Below are positions 5,877-13,701 of a DNA stretch of 49,891 bases, piece after piece (the first letter of the stretch is position 1; each line of letters opens with the position of its first letter). The stretch is from Kordiimonas aquimaris (GTDB lineage: Bacteria > Pseudomonadota > Alphaproteobacteria > Sphingomonadales > Kordiimonadaceae). Under the pieces are notes generated by a model. It saw only the letters and a program-made list of their open reading frames with translations. It searched no databases and was not told the origin of the DNA. Made by a program: the position numbers and the translations under genes. The stretch spans positions 1 through 49,891 of the forward strand of contig NZ_JAOBPO010000008.1 of the NCBI RefSeq assembly GCF_025574485.1, written 5' to 3'.

Positions 5877-8711
5877 ATGATTCAAAAAGTATTATTAATT
5901 TTGCTGCTTGGAGTGAAGATTGTCTTCGCTCAAGAAAGTCAAGCACATGATCTCTTTTTTGATTCTTCGATTTTTGACGACGAACTTGAGAATGGCATGC
6001 GCTATGTCATTATGCCAAATGATGGACCTCAAGAAACAGCATCAGTTCGCTTGTATTTCGACATTGGCTCATTGCATGAGAAAGATCATGAACGCGGATT
6101 TGCGCATTTTGTTGAGCATATGGCGTTTAATGGTTCGACAAACTTCCCTGAGGGTGAGCTTGTTAAAACGCTGCAAAATGCAGGGCTAGCTTTCGGCGCA
6201 CACGCGAATGCATCAACGAATTTTGACCGCACAATTTACTCGCTTGAATTGCCTAATGTTGAAAGCGAGACAATTAAGCTTGCGCTTAAAGCACTCCGTG
6301 AAACATCTAGCAATTTGACGTTTACGCCGGAAGCTATTGATCGTGAGCGCGGCGTTTTAGTGTCTGAGCTGGACTCTCGTAACGGCAAAGGGCTTCAGGT
6401 TTTTCGTGAGCAGCTTAAGTTCTGGTCGCCAACCAGCCGGACCAATGTTCGATTTGCAGCAGGCACCAAGGAAACGATTGAAAGCGCGACGCGTGAAGAG
6501 CTGGTTGCGTTTTATAATGATTTTTACCGCCCTGAAAACGCTTACCTTGTGTTTGTTGGTGACGTTGAGGTTGAAGATATTGAGGTACTGATTGAAGAAA
6601 TCTTTGGCGACTGGACCAATGATACAGTTGAACGTGATACAGGCTATATGGACATACCGTTGCCTGTTGAAGAAACACCTCAGAACATAAAGTTTTTTGA
6701 CCTTGATGGCATTACAACATCGCTTAGTCTGACGATGCCGTTGCCGTTTGATGCAAGGGAAGATTCTGTTGCCAAGCGTGAAGATTTAATTATCAAATCC
6801 TTTGCAAATACAATGTTTGCACAGCGCCTTAATAAACTGACACGGCAAGACGGTGCGCCCATTCTGTCTTTGCGCGTCAGTTATACGCGGCTTTTTGAAG
6901 AAGCTATGCTGGCGAGCCTTACTGTTAACACGTCGGATGAAAATATTTATGATGCGGCTGGTTTGATGGAGCAGGAAATTCGGCGGGTTCTAACCCACGG
7001 GTTTACCGAAGACGAAGTTGTGGAGCAGAAAGCGAATTTCAAACTATCCTATCAGTATCAAGTAGATGCCGCAGAAAAGAGGCAGAATAACGTTCTAGCG
7101 AATGCGATTGTTAACAGTGTTCATACGGATACAGTGTTTATTCATCCTGACAATCAACTGGCAATATATGAAGGGCTTGAGCCGAGATTGAACGTTGATG
7201 TGTTGAATGCTGCGTTTGCAGATATGTGGGATAATCCATCGCGTTATTTTGCGCTTACCAACACTAAAATTGATGATGCAGAAAACAGATTGCAATTGGC
7301 ACTTGAGCAATCTCGGCAAGTGGCTGTTGCAGCGCCTGAGGTGCAAACGGTCACTGAGTTTGCCTACACAGACTTTGGGACACCGGGCAAGGTTGTTTAC
7401 CGCGAAGAGGATGAAGATTTTAGGTTCACAAAGATACGGTTTGAGAACAACCTGAAAGTGAATTTGAAGCCAACAACTTTTGAAGATAACACAGTTCGAA
7501 TGTCACTGACTCTTGGCGGAGGGGTTGCCTCTATGCCGAAAGAATTCGCTGGCATCCAAAACCTCGTAAACCTTGGCTTTGTTAATGGCGGTCTTGGTGC
7601 GCACGAAGTAACTGATATTCCGCGATTAATGGCAGGCACAACAGCGAGTATCAGGTTGCAGGCATCAAACAGCAGTTACTCTTTACCTGCTGGTGTTATT
7701 CCAGCTGATATGCTTAAGCAGTTTCAGCTTTGGGCGGCTTATCTTACAGATGCGGCATACAGGCCATCAGCGCACAGTCAATATGTACGTGCCATTGAAA
7801 ACTACTTTCAATCAGTAAACTCCACACCGGGCGGTGTTTTTAACGCAAAAATTAGCTCGTATTTGTACGGCGATGACCCTCGGTTCAACCTGCAGTCTGA
7901 GGAGCGACTTAAAGAACTTTCGATGCAAGACCTGCGATCTGTTCTGGCGGACGTGACTGCGAACGGTGCACTAGAATTAACAGTTGTGGGTGACTTTGAA
8001 ATTGATGCTGCAATTGAAGCACTATCTGTAACGCTAGGTGCCTTACCTAAACGCCGCCTCGTACCTGAACTTGACCCGGAGGTTGCAGAAATAACTTTCC
8101 CTGAAGGCACCAAAGAAGTTGTGTTTAAGCATACAGGCGGTGCCGACCAAGCGCTTTTGCGGATGTATTGGCCGACAGTTGGGCCGGATGAGCACGGATT
8201 AAATGCGAAGCTGTATTTGCTGCGTCACGTTCTTCAGGTGATGATGACTGAAACACTGAGAGAAGAAGAAGGGCTTGCTTATACGCCTTCTGTTTCAAAG
8301 TTAAGTTATGGCTATTTTGATGACTATGGTTTCCTAACAATTGCGACGGATATATCGCCGGGTGAAATTGAGCAGGCAAAAGCCATTTTTCTGGAAGTGG
8401 TGAATGAGCTTGTTTCGGGTGATATTGAACAAGACGTGATAGAGCGTGCCAGAAAGCCAATTCTTGAACAGTTACGCAATAGAAAAAAGAACAATTCTTA
8501 CTGGTTAAGAATTCTAGATGGAGCGCAGTCTGACCCCGATTACCTTCAGTATGACCTTCGTCTCGAAGAAGCAGTGACTGAAACAACATTGCAAGACCTT
8601 GTTGGTGTTGCAAGACAGTTTATGAGTGATGGGCCGCGCCTGACAGTAAGCGTTATTCCTGAGCCAATGGTTGCTGAGGACAGTGCGGCACCCAATGTTG
8701 CTACTCAATAA
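5877..8711 (+). CDS. Periplasmic M16-family zinc metalloprotease (PqqL-like)
   Basis: This 944-residue protein begins with a signal peptide (VLLILLLGVKIVFAQ). The inverted zinc motif HxxEH of M16 proteases is H77-FV-E80-H81, and the third zinc ligand is expected within ERGVLVSE (157-164, likely E164). The length and the two-half architecture (two M16 plus M16_C repeats; the second half begins near residue 520) fit the single-chain periplasmic type related to E. coli PqqL, which takes part in TonB-linked protein import. Such enzymes degrade unfolded peptides in a closed chamber. Between the microcin-like precursors and their exporter it could finish maturation, remove leaders, or destroy peptide that re-enters the producer. 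Only 12 bases separate it from the exporter gene. Confidence 0.9.
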   Translation: MIQKVLLILLLGVKIVFAQESQAHDLFFDSSIFDDELENGMRYVIMPNDGPQETASVRLYFDIGSLHEKDHERGFAHFVEHMAFNGSTNFPEGELVKTLQNAGLAFGAHANASTNFDRTIYSLELPNVESETIKLALKALRETSSNLTFTPEAIDRERGVLVSELDSRNGKGLQVFREQLKFWSPTSRTNVRFAAGTKETIESATREELVAFYNDFYRPENAYLVFVGDVEVEDIEVLIEEIFGDWTNDTVERDTGYMDIPLPVEETPQNIKFFDLDGITTSLSLTMPLPFDAREDSVAKREDLIIKSFANTMFAQRLNKLTRQDGAPILSLRVSYTRLFEEAMLASLTVNTSDENIYDAAGLMEQEIRRVLTHGFTEDEVVEQKANFKLSYQYQVDAAEKRQNNVLANAIVNSVHTDTVFIHPDNQLAIYEGLEPRLNVDVLNAAFADMWDNPSRYFALTNTKIDDAENRLQLALEQSRQVAVAAPEVQTVTEFAYTDFGTPGKVVYREEDEDFRFTKIRFENNLKVNLKPTTFEDNTVRMSLTLGGGVASMPKEFAGIQNLVNLGFVNGGLGAHEVTDIPRLMAGTTASIRLQASNSSYSLPAGVIPADMLKQFQLWAAYLTDAAYRPSAHSQYVRAIENYFQSVNSTPGGVFNAKISSYLYGDDPRFNLQSEERLKELSMQDLRSVLADVTANGALELTVVGDFEIDAAIEALSVTLGALPKRRLVPELDPEVAEITFPEGTKEVVFKHTGGADQALLRMYWPTVGPDEHGLNAKLYLLRHVLQVMMTETLREEEGLAYTPSVSKLSYGYFDDYGFLTIATDISPGEIEQAKAIFLEVVNELVSGDIEQDVIERARKPILEQLRNRKKNNSYWLRILDGAQSDPDYLQYDLRLEEAVTETTLQDLVGVARQFMSDGPRLTVSVIPEPMVAEDSAAPNVATQ

Positions 8712-8723
8712 AGCGAGTATGTT

Positions 8724-10862
8724 GTGAATGCGTCACCTGCAATTCTTTTTGGTAAGCGAAAGCTTCCTATTTTGCATCAGTCAGAGGCTGCGGAGTGTGG
8801 TCTTGCGTGTTTGGCGATGGTGGCAGCCTATCATGGATATAAGACTGACTTGAGTGCTTTGCGTGGCCGATTTCAGGTGTCACTTAAGGGGGCAACACTT
8901 CAGAACTTGATGTCGGTTGCAGATCAAATTGGTTTTGCAGCTCGTCCGCTGCGTGCGGAGCTAGAAGCGCTGGATACAATCCAGACACCAGCCATATTGC
9001 ATTGGAACATGAACCACTTTGTCGTGCTGGCGAAAGCAACCAAGAAGCATGCGATCATTCATGATCCGGCACGTGGTAAGCTCAAGCTATCTTTGCGCGA
9101 TGTATCAAACCATTTTACCGGCGTTGCACTTGAACTCAGGCCCACGCCAGCTTTTGAGCCAAAGGAAGATGTTAAGCCGGTAAAGCTTACTGACTTCTGG
9201 GGTAAAATATCTGGCTTGAAGCGCAGCATGGTACAAGCGTTTATGCTGTCTGCATTCTTGCAGGTATTTGCTCTGATCACGCCGCTTTACCAGCAGATGG
9301 TGGTGGATGACGCCATTACAAAGCAGGATACCGATTTCTTGATTGTTCTTGCTATTGGTTTTGGCTTCATGGGTGTGATGAACATCGCTGTTACCTACTT
9401 GCGTTCATACGTGATGCTCTATTTCTCATCTGCGCTTAATTTTCAAATGACGGTGAACCTGTTTCGTCATTTAATGCGTTTGCCGGTTGATTTTTTTGAG
9501 CGACGGCACATTGGTGACATTACCTCGCGCTTCGGATCGCTTGCGCCTGTTGGTCAATTGTTTACATCTGGCCTTGTCGCTGTCGTGCTTGATGGTTTTA
9601 TGGCAATTGGCACACTCGCTATGGCCTTTATCTATAGCGCCAAACTCACGTTTGTTGTGCTTGGGTTTATGATGGTTGGGTTTGCGATTGAGTTAGTCGC
9701 TTTTCCAGTGCGTAAACGTAAGAATGAAGAAATCCTGCACTTGGGCGCGAAGGAAAACTCTAACTTCCTTGAGACTATTCGTGCAGTGCGCGCCATCAAA
9801 ATATTTGGTCAGGAGACGGCGCGGGAAAGTGTGTGGCAAAACCTGAAGGTAGAAACATTGAATGCAAATGTTTCGCTGTCCAAGTTCAATATTAACCTCG
9901 GTAATTTCACATCATTGATTGGTGTAGGGCAGTCTATCATCGTTATGTATATGGGTGCCATTCTTGTTATTGACGGTAGTATGACACTTGGGATGCTGTT
10001 TGCCTATCAAGCTTATTCAGGCCAATTCTCCAGCCGTATCTCTGCGCTTATCGGCCAGTTTATGTCGTTTAAGATGCTTAAACTGCATTTGTCGCGGTTA
10101 GCTGATATCGTTCACACGGAACCAGAAGTCAAAACGGATGAGAACGGCACCGGTTCACAGCAGGCTATTAAGCTTAAAGGTGATATCCAGTTAAATAACC
10201 TTTGCTTCAGGTATGGTGAGCAAGAACCTTTTGTGCTGAAAGGTGTTGATCTTAATATTCAGGCTGGTGAGATGATTGCCATAACGGGCGCATCAGGCGG
10301 CGGTAAATCCACCCTTCTTAAGGTCATGCTTGGTCTATTAAAGCCGCAGGAAGGCGATATCCGAATAGACGGTGTTCCGCTCTCTGTAATGGGGCCGCAA
10401 GCATATCGTAGCAATCTGGGTGTGGTGATGCAGGATGATCAACTGTTGTCGGGCTCTATCGCTGATAACATAAGCTTTTTTGATCCCAATCTTGATCATG
10501 AAAAAATGGAGCTGTGTGCACGTGCAGCCGGTATCCATAAGGACATTGTAAAAAACCCGATGGGTTATAACAGCCTGATTGGTGATATGGGCACATCGCT
10601 GTCTGGTGGGCAAAAGCAGCGTATTATCATTGCGCGCGCTTTATACCGCAAACCGCGCATACTGTTTTTAGATGAAGGCACTGCAAATCTTGATGAGAAG
10701 ACTGAGCAGCATATTACGCATGTGATTGAACGCTTGCCCATCACGCGTATTATCATTGCGCACAGACCTGCGCTCATTGAAGCAGCAGACCGCGTGTTTG
10801 CCATGGTTGATGGCGTGCTCCATGAAGTGCCGCAACAACGCTTTCTTGGTGCCGCAGAATGA
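8724..10862 (+). CDS. Peptidase-C39 ABC exporter (bacteriocin processing and secretion)
   Basis: This 712-residue inner-membrane exporter cleaves double-glycine leaders and exports the mature peptide. The N-terminal C39 cysteine protease has C25 in QSEAAECGLACL, H98 in NMNHFVVL and D114 in HDPARG. A six-helix ABC membrane domain spans about residues 160-450. The ATPase domain has the Walker A loop GASGGGKST near 521-529, the signature LSGGQKQR near 626-633 and the Walker B ILFLDEG. The start is GTG 8724. It overlaps the adaptor gene by ATGA. The family includes CvaB and related microcin exporters; an outer-membrane TolC partner must be encoded elsewhere. The two upstream precursors are the obvious substrates. 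Confidence 0.95.
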   Translation: MNASPAILFGKRKLPILHQSEAAECGLACLAMVAAYHGYKTDLSALRGRFQVSLKGATLQNLMSVADQIGFAARPLRAELEALDTIQTPAILHWNMNHFVVLAKATKKHAIIHDPARGKLKLSLRDVSNHFTGVALELRPTPAFEPKEDVKPVKLTDFWGKISGLKRSMVQAFMLSAFLQVFALITPLYQQMVVDDAITKQDTDFLIVLAIGFGFMGVMNIAVTYLRSYVMLYFSSALNFQMTVNLFRHLMRLPVDFFERRHIGDITSRFGSLAPVGQLFTSGLVAVVLDGFMAIGTLAMAFIYSAKLTFVVLGFMMVGFAIELVAFPVRKRKNEEILHLGAKENSNFLETIRAVRAIKIFGQETARESVWQNLKVETLNANVSLSKFNINLGNFTSLIGVGQSIIVMYMGAILVIDGSMTLGMLFAYQAYSGQFSSRISALIGQFMSFKMLKLHLSRLADIVHTEPEVKTDENGTGSQQAIKLKGDIQLNNLCFRYGEQEPFVLKGVDLNIQAGEMIAITGASGGGKSTLLKVMLGLLKPQEGDIRIDGVPLSVMGPQAYRSNLGVVMQDDQLLSGSIADNISFFDPNLDHEKMELCARAAGIHKDIVKNPMGYNSLIGDMGTSLSGGQKQRIIIARALYRKPRILFLDEGTANLDEKTEQHITHVIERLPITRIIIAHRPALIEAADRVFAMVDGVLHEVPQQRFLGAAE

Positions 10863-12103
10863 GCAGTCTATTTCGTAAAGAAGCAATGGATCATCAGCGC
10901 ACCAAGCTTTGGGGCGATGTCATCATCGTCCAACCAACAAGCTATTACTTCATCGTATTGTTGTTTTTGATTGTGTTTATCGCTCTTGGTATCTTCCTTG
11001 CCTCGCAATCGTATGCTCGTAAAGAGACTGTGCTTGGTTTTTTGGCCCCAGAAGGTGGGCTTGCAAATGTTTATGCCAGCAGAGGTGGGACCGTTGATAC
11101 ACTCTATGTAGCGCCGGGGCAGAAAGTTGTGAAAGGGCAGCGTCTTGCATCCATGAGATTGGAGCGCCGTGTACTTTCTGGTTCTTCTAGTATCGAAATG
11201 TTTAAGGCATCGTTAGAGCGTGAACTGAGTGATATAAATACACGCCTTGCGGATGCTGATGTGCGTCTTGCAAAAGAAACAGGCGGTTTGAGATCGAGGC
11301 TTGTAGGGCAACAAACTGAGCTTTCGTCGATTGTTGATGAAGCAAACATCCTCTCTGGCAGGATTGAGCTGGCACGTAAACAATATGATGCTGCACTGGA
11401 ACTGGTTGCAGATGGTTATACAACACAGCGTACCGTTGATGCCCGGCAAGAGGCATTCCTTGGGCTACAACAGCAACAAACAAGCCTTACCCGGCAAAGA
11501 ACTAACCTTGAAACTAATATCAAGCAGACAGAAGGTTCTTTGGAGCTGTTGCCCTATCGGTTTGATGAAGAAAAGTCTAACTTGCGTCAACGAGCTGAGG
11601 CTTTGGGCCGCCAACTATCGGATCAGGAACTGGCGTCCGGATATGTATTAAGCGCACCACTGGATGGTTATGTGGTTGGCATTCTTAAACAAGAAGGTGC
11701 TGCAGTTATTGGTACTGCACCGCTTCTGGTGATCAGGCCTGAAAGTTCGAACTTAGTTGCAAAGCTCTTGGTGCCAAGTCGGGCTGCTGGATTGCTGGCT
11801 GTTGGACAAGAGGCCAAGATACAGTATGACGCATTCCCGTATCAACGCTTTGGTGTGTTTGACGGTACTGTGAAAGCTATATCTGAAAACATATTGTCTC
11901 CGGGCGAACTGGAGGTGCCGGTTCCTATGCAGGAGGCATTTTATCTTGTCGACTTGGAGCTTGAAAGTAACATGGTTGAATTGGCGACGCAGAGCGTGGC
12001 GTTGAAGTCAGGCATGCTTCTCAAAGCAGATGTGCGGCTTGAAGAACGTTCACTTGTACAATGGGTTTTTGATCCGATTTTGTCGCTAAAGGGTAAGCTC
12101 TAA
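10859..12103 (+). CDS. HlyD/CvaA-type membrane fusion protein
   Basis: This 414-residue periplasmic adaptor links the C39 exporter to an outer-membrane channel. It has a short cytoplasmic N-terminus, one transmembrane helix (about residues 28-49), a lipoyl-like half-motif (GGTVDTLYVAPGQKVVKGQRLA, split across 75-96), a long coiled coil (about 115-260), the second lipoyl half (SAPLDGYVVGILKQEGAAV) and a C-terminal beta barrel. The start overlaps the exporter stop as ATGA, so the two are translationally coupled. The protein resembles CvaA of colicin V secretion more than RND-pump adaptors. Module A ends just after it. Confidence 0.92.
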   Translation: MSSLFRKEAMDHQRTKLWGDVIIVQPTSYYFIVLLFLIVFIALGIFLASQSYARKETVLGFLAPEGGLANVYASRGGTVDTLYVAPGQKVVKGQRLASMRLERRVLSGSSSIEMFKASLERELSDINTRLADADVRLAKETGGLRSRLVGQQTELSSIVDEANILSGRIELARKQYDAALELVADGYTTQRTVDARQEAFLGLQQQQTSLTRQRTNLETNIKQTEGSLELLPYRFDEEKSNLRQRAEALGRQLSDQELASGYVLSAPLDGYVVGILKQEGAAVIGTAPLLVIRPESSNLVAKLLVPSRAAGLLAVGQEAKIQYDAFPYQRFGVFDGTVKAISENILSPGELEVPVPMQEAFYLVDLELESNMVELATQSVALKSGMLLKADVRLEERSLVQWVFDPILSLKGKL

Positions 12104-12154
12104 GCCTTTGGTCATTTAGCATGAAAATATTAAATGTTATGCCTGATAAGGCTT

Positions 12155-12305
12155 AAAATGAGTTTCGATAGAATCAAGTTTATCACAGTTTTTATCACAC
12201 TATCTTTTAATAATTTTTATTATGTAAACATTTCAATGAGTTAATAGCCTATTAATCAGGCTCATAACCTGAAGGCCGTAAGTTCAAACCCTACCTTTAG
12301 CATCA
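12155..12305 (+). repeat. tRNA-fMet-derived repeat, copy 2
   Basis: The AT-rich left block begins AAAATGAGTTT at 12155. The anticodon arm TCAGGCTCATAACCTGA lies at 12256-12272 with CAT at 12263-12265. A T arm with TTCAAAC and an acceptor-like TTTAGCATCA end follow. The distance from AAAATG to the anticodon is 108 bases, exactly as in copy 1. The sequence just before the anticodon arm, AGCCTATTAATCAGGCT, is a near-palindrome and could be a recombinase core. It separates the microcin module from the metal module. Confidence 0.78.
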
Positions 12306-12335
12306 AAACATCGAAAACATTGCAGAGCCAGTATC

Positions 12336-12348
12336 GTTATTGTATAAC
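12336..12348. promoter_or_regulatory. Palindrome GTTATTGTATAAC, candidate Zur-type operator
   Basis: A perfect 5+3+5 palindrome lies 22 bases before the first gene of module B. A Zur-like regulator is encoded two genes downstream. AT-rich GTTAT/ATAAC palindromes are the general form of Fur/Zur operators, and a similar element precedes the gene at 25061. Binding is inferred only. Confidence 0.4.
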
Positions 12349-12370
12349 CTCCGATGGGAGAGATGTAACG

Positions 12371-12697
12371 ATGTTTGGGCAAACGACAAAACATCAGAGA
12401 TTAAAGGGTTTAGGCATGCGTGCAGCTACGCTGGGTGTGCTTTTCCTGTTTGCTCAGTTTTTGATCTCTTTTCATCATGTAAGCGACGCACACAGCTTAG
12501 ATAAGGCGGACGAAGGTGCTGTCGTTGAGTGCGGTGTTTGCACGGTTTCAGCAAGTGTATTCGATCTGCCCTCTGAAACGAGTGAAACTTTCTTTATCAC
12601 AGGTTTTCAAACACCATCCATAACTTGGCTTGAAAACACGCGACTAGCAGCAAGTATTCGCTTGCAGCAGCCTCGAGCACCGCCTGCAATTTCCTGA
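12371..12697 (+). CDS. Small membrane-anchored CxxC protein, DUF2946-like (1 of 3)
   Basis: The start at ATG 12371 follows GGGAGAGATG, giving 108 residues; an upstream frame to 12320 is open but less likely. The layout is a basic N-terminus, one hydrophobic signal or anchor segment (about 16-34), His residues (HHVSDAH), a CGVC pair, and a C-terminal RAPPAIS. Two other genes of the window (24522-24827 and 25061-25360) share the hydrophobic segment, His cluster, CxxC and R(A/G)PP ending. The pattern resembles DUF2946 proteins, which often neighbour metal-uptake receptors; a periplasmic metal-binding role is inferred. It is followed after 86 bases by the Zur-like gene. Confidence 0.6.
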   Translation: MFGQTTKHQRLKGLGMRAATLGVLFLFAQFLISFHHVSDAHSLDKADEGAVVECGVCTVSASVFDLPSETSETFFITGFQTPSITWLENTRLAASIRLQQPRAPPAIS

Positions 12698-12783
12698 ATT
12701 AATGAACCGTAACCGGCTAAACGCTGGTCATTTTTACTTGTTTTCACACTCAACGGTGCTGGAATATTATTCAGGATATAGTC

Positions 12784-13242
12784 ATGACTTCCATTCAAGG
12801 CCGGTCTGAAGGCCGAGCAAATAATACCAACTACAAGAGCGTTGATTTTCCAACTTTAACAGGCAATCAACAGATGATTTATTCTGCGTTGCTAGGGCTA
12901 GGGCGCGCAGCAAAAGCATACGAATTGCTTGATATACTGAGAGACAAAGGCGTCAAGGCTGCTCCAACAGTTTACCGTGCGTTGCATGAACTTGAGGAAA
13001 AAGATTTGGTGCAGCATATCGTGTCTTCACGTGCTTTTGTTGCACTTAAAGAACCTGATAAACGAACAAAAGAAAAGATCACTTTGCTATGTGATACATG
13101 CGGTGAAACCCGGTTTGTTGAGAACGAGCCTTTGCTCGCAGCTTTGTCTGCTAACGCAAGTAATAATGGATTTTCTGTCCGTTCCTATCACCTTGAAATT
13201 GAAACATCATGTGATGGCTGTGACAGGCGGTGTACATCATGA
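12784..13242 (+). CDS. Fur-family regulator, Zur-like but divergent
   Basis: This 152-residue protein has the winged-helix domain of Fur proteins, with the Zur-like recognition text APTVYRALHEL at residues 60-70 and a following SSRAFVALKE strand. The structural zinc pairs are present as C103/C106 and C143/C146, with an extra C150. The regulatory site looks altered: the usual Cys after AFV is replaced (AFVALKE), and the usual His before the first CxxC region is a Lys (TKEKITLLC). It may sense metal differently from classical Zur, or through H136 and the extra cysteine. It overlaps the next gene as ATGA and probably controls module B through the palindromes near 12340 and 25045. Confidence 0.8.
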   Translation: MTSIQGRSEGRANNTNYKSVDFPTLTGNQQMIYSALLGLGRAAKAYELLDILRDKGVKAAPTVYRALHELEEKDLVQHIVSSRAFVALKEPDKRTKEKITLLCDTCGETRFVENEPLLAALSANASNNGFSVRSYHLEIETSCDGCDRRCTS

Positions 13243-13628
13243 GCTCGCTTGTTAGCAACCGAACAGCATTGGATCACTTTGGTATTATTGTAGCCAGTAT
13301 TTGCCTATTGCACTGCTTGGCTATCCCTATCGCGGTGTTAGCCGCACCTACCATGACAGTCTATGCACCAGATAATGAATGGTTGCACCTACCATTGGTG
13401 CTGTTTGCAGCAACACTAGGTGGCTATGCGATGTTGGTAGGCAAAGCACGTCATCAACAGAGCCGCCCGATCATCATCGCATCAATTGGTATCTTGCTAT
13501 TATTGGTATCACTTGCCGAAGCTCAGATTGGAGGGCTCGCAGAGTACCTGGCAAGCATAGGTGCGATCATGATGGCATATGCACACATCAAAAATATGCG
13601 GGCAATATGTATATGTTGCCCCGATTGA
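13239..13628 (+). CDS. MerC-domain membrane protein
   Basis: The start at ATG 13239 overlaps the regulator stop; 129 residues. Four hydrophobic segments are visible. The first carries the MerC-type signature D-x-G-x4-S-x-C-x2-H-C-x-A-x-P (DHFGIIVASICLLHCLAIPI). The protein ends in a cysteine-rich CICCPD tail. MerC proteins are inner-membrane metal carriers first described for mercury and often found with Zur or with TonB receptors, so zinc or another soft metal is a likely substrate here. There is no merR, merA or merP beside it, which argues against a mercury operon. Confidence 0.8.
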   Translation: MSSLVSNRTALDHFGIIVASICLLHCLAIPIAVLAAPTMTVYAPDNEWLHLPLVLFAATLGGYAMLVGKARHQQSRPIIIASIGILLLLVSLAEAQIGGLAEYLASIGAIMMAYAHIKNMRAICICCPD

Positions 13629-13701
13629 CATCATAACAAAACCAGTAAGCCGTCAAAGTGCGGCAGGGTGAATTGACAATCAACGACAGAGAGAAAATAC
13701 A

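Noticed and set aside
4652-12103. Lantibiotic or other modified RiPP locus
   Set aside because: No LanB, LanM, YcaO, radical SAM or similar modification gene is present; only a C39 exporter, adaptor and M16 protease.
13239-13628. Mercury-resistance operon
   Set aside because: MerC is present, but merR, merT, merP and merA are not; the neighbours are a Zur-like regulator and a receptor.
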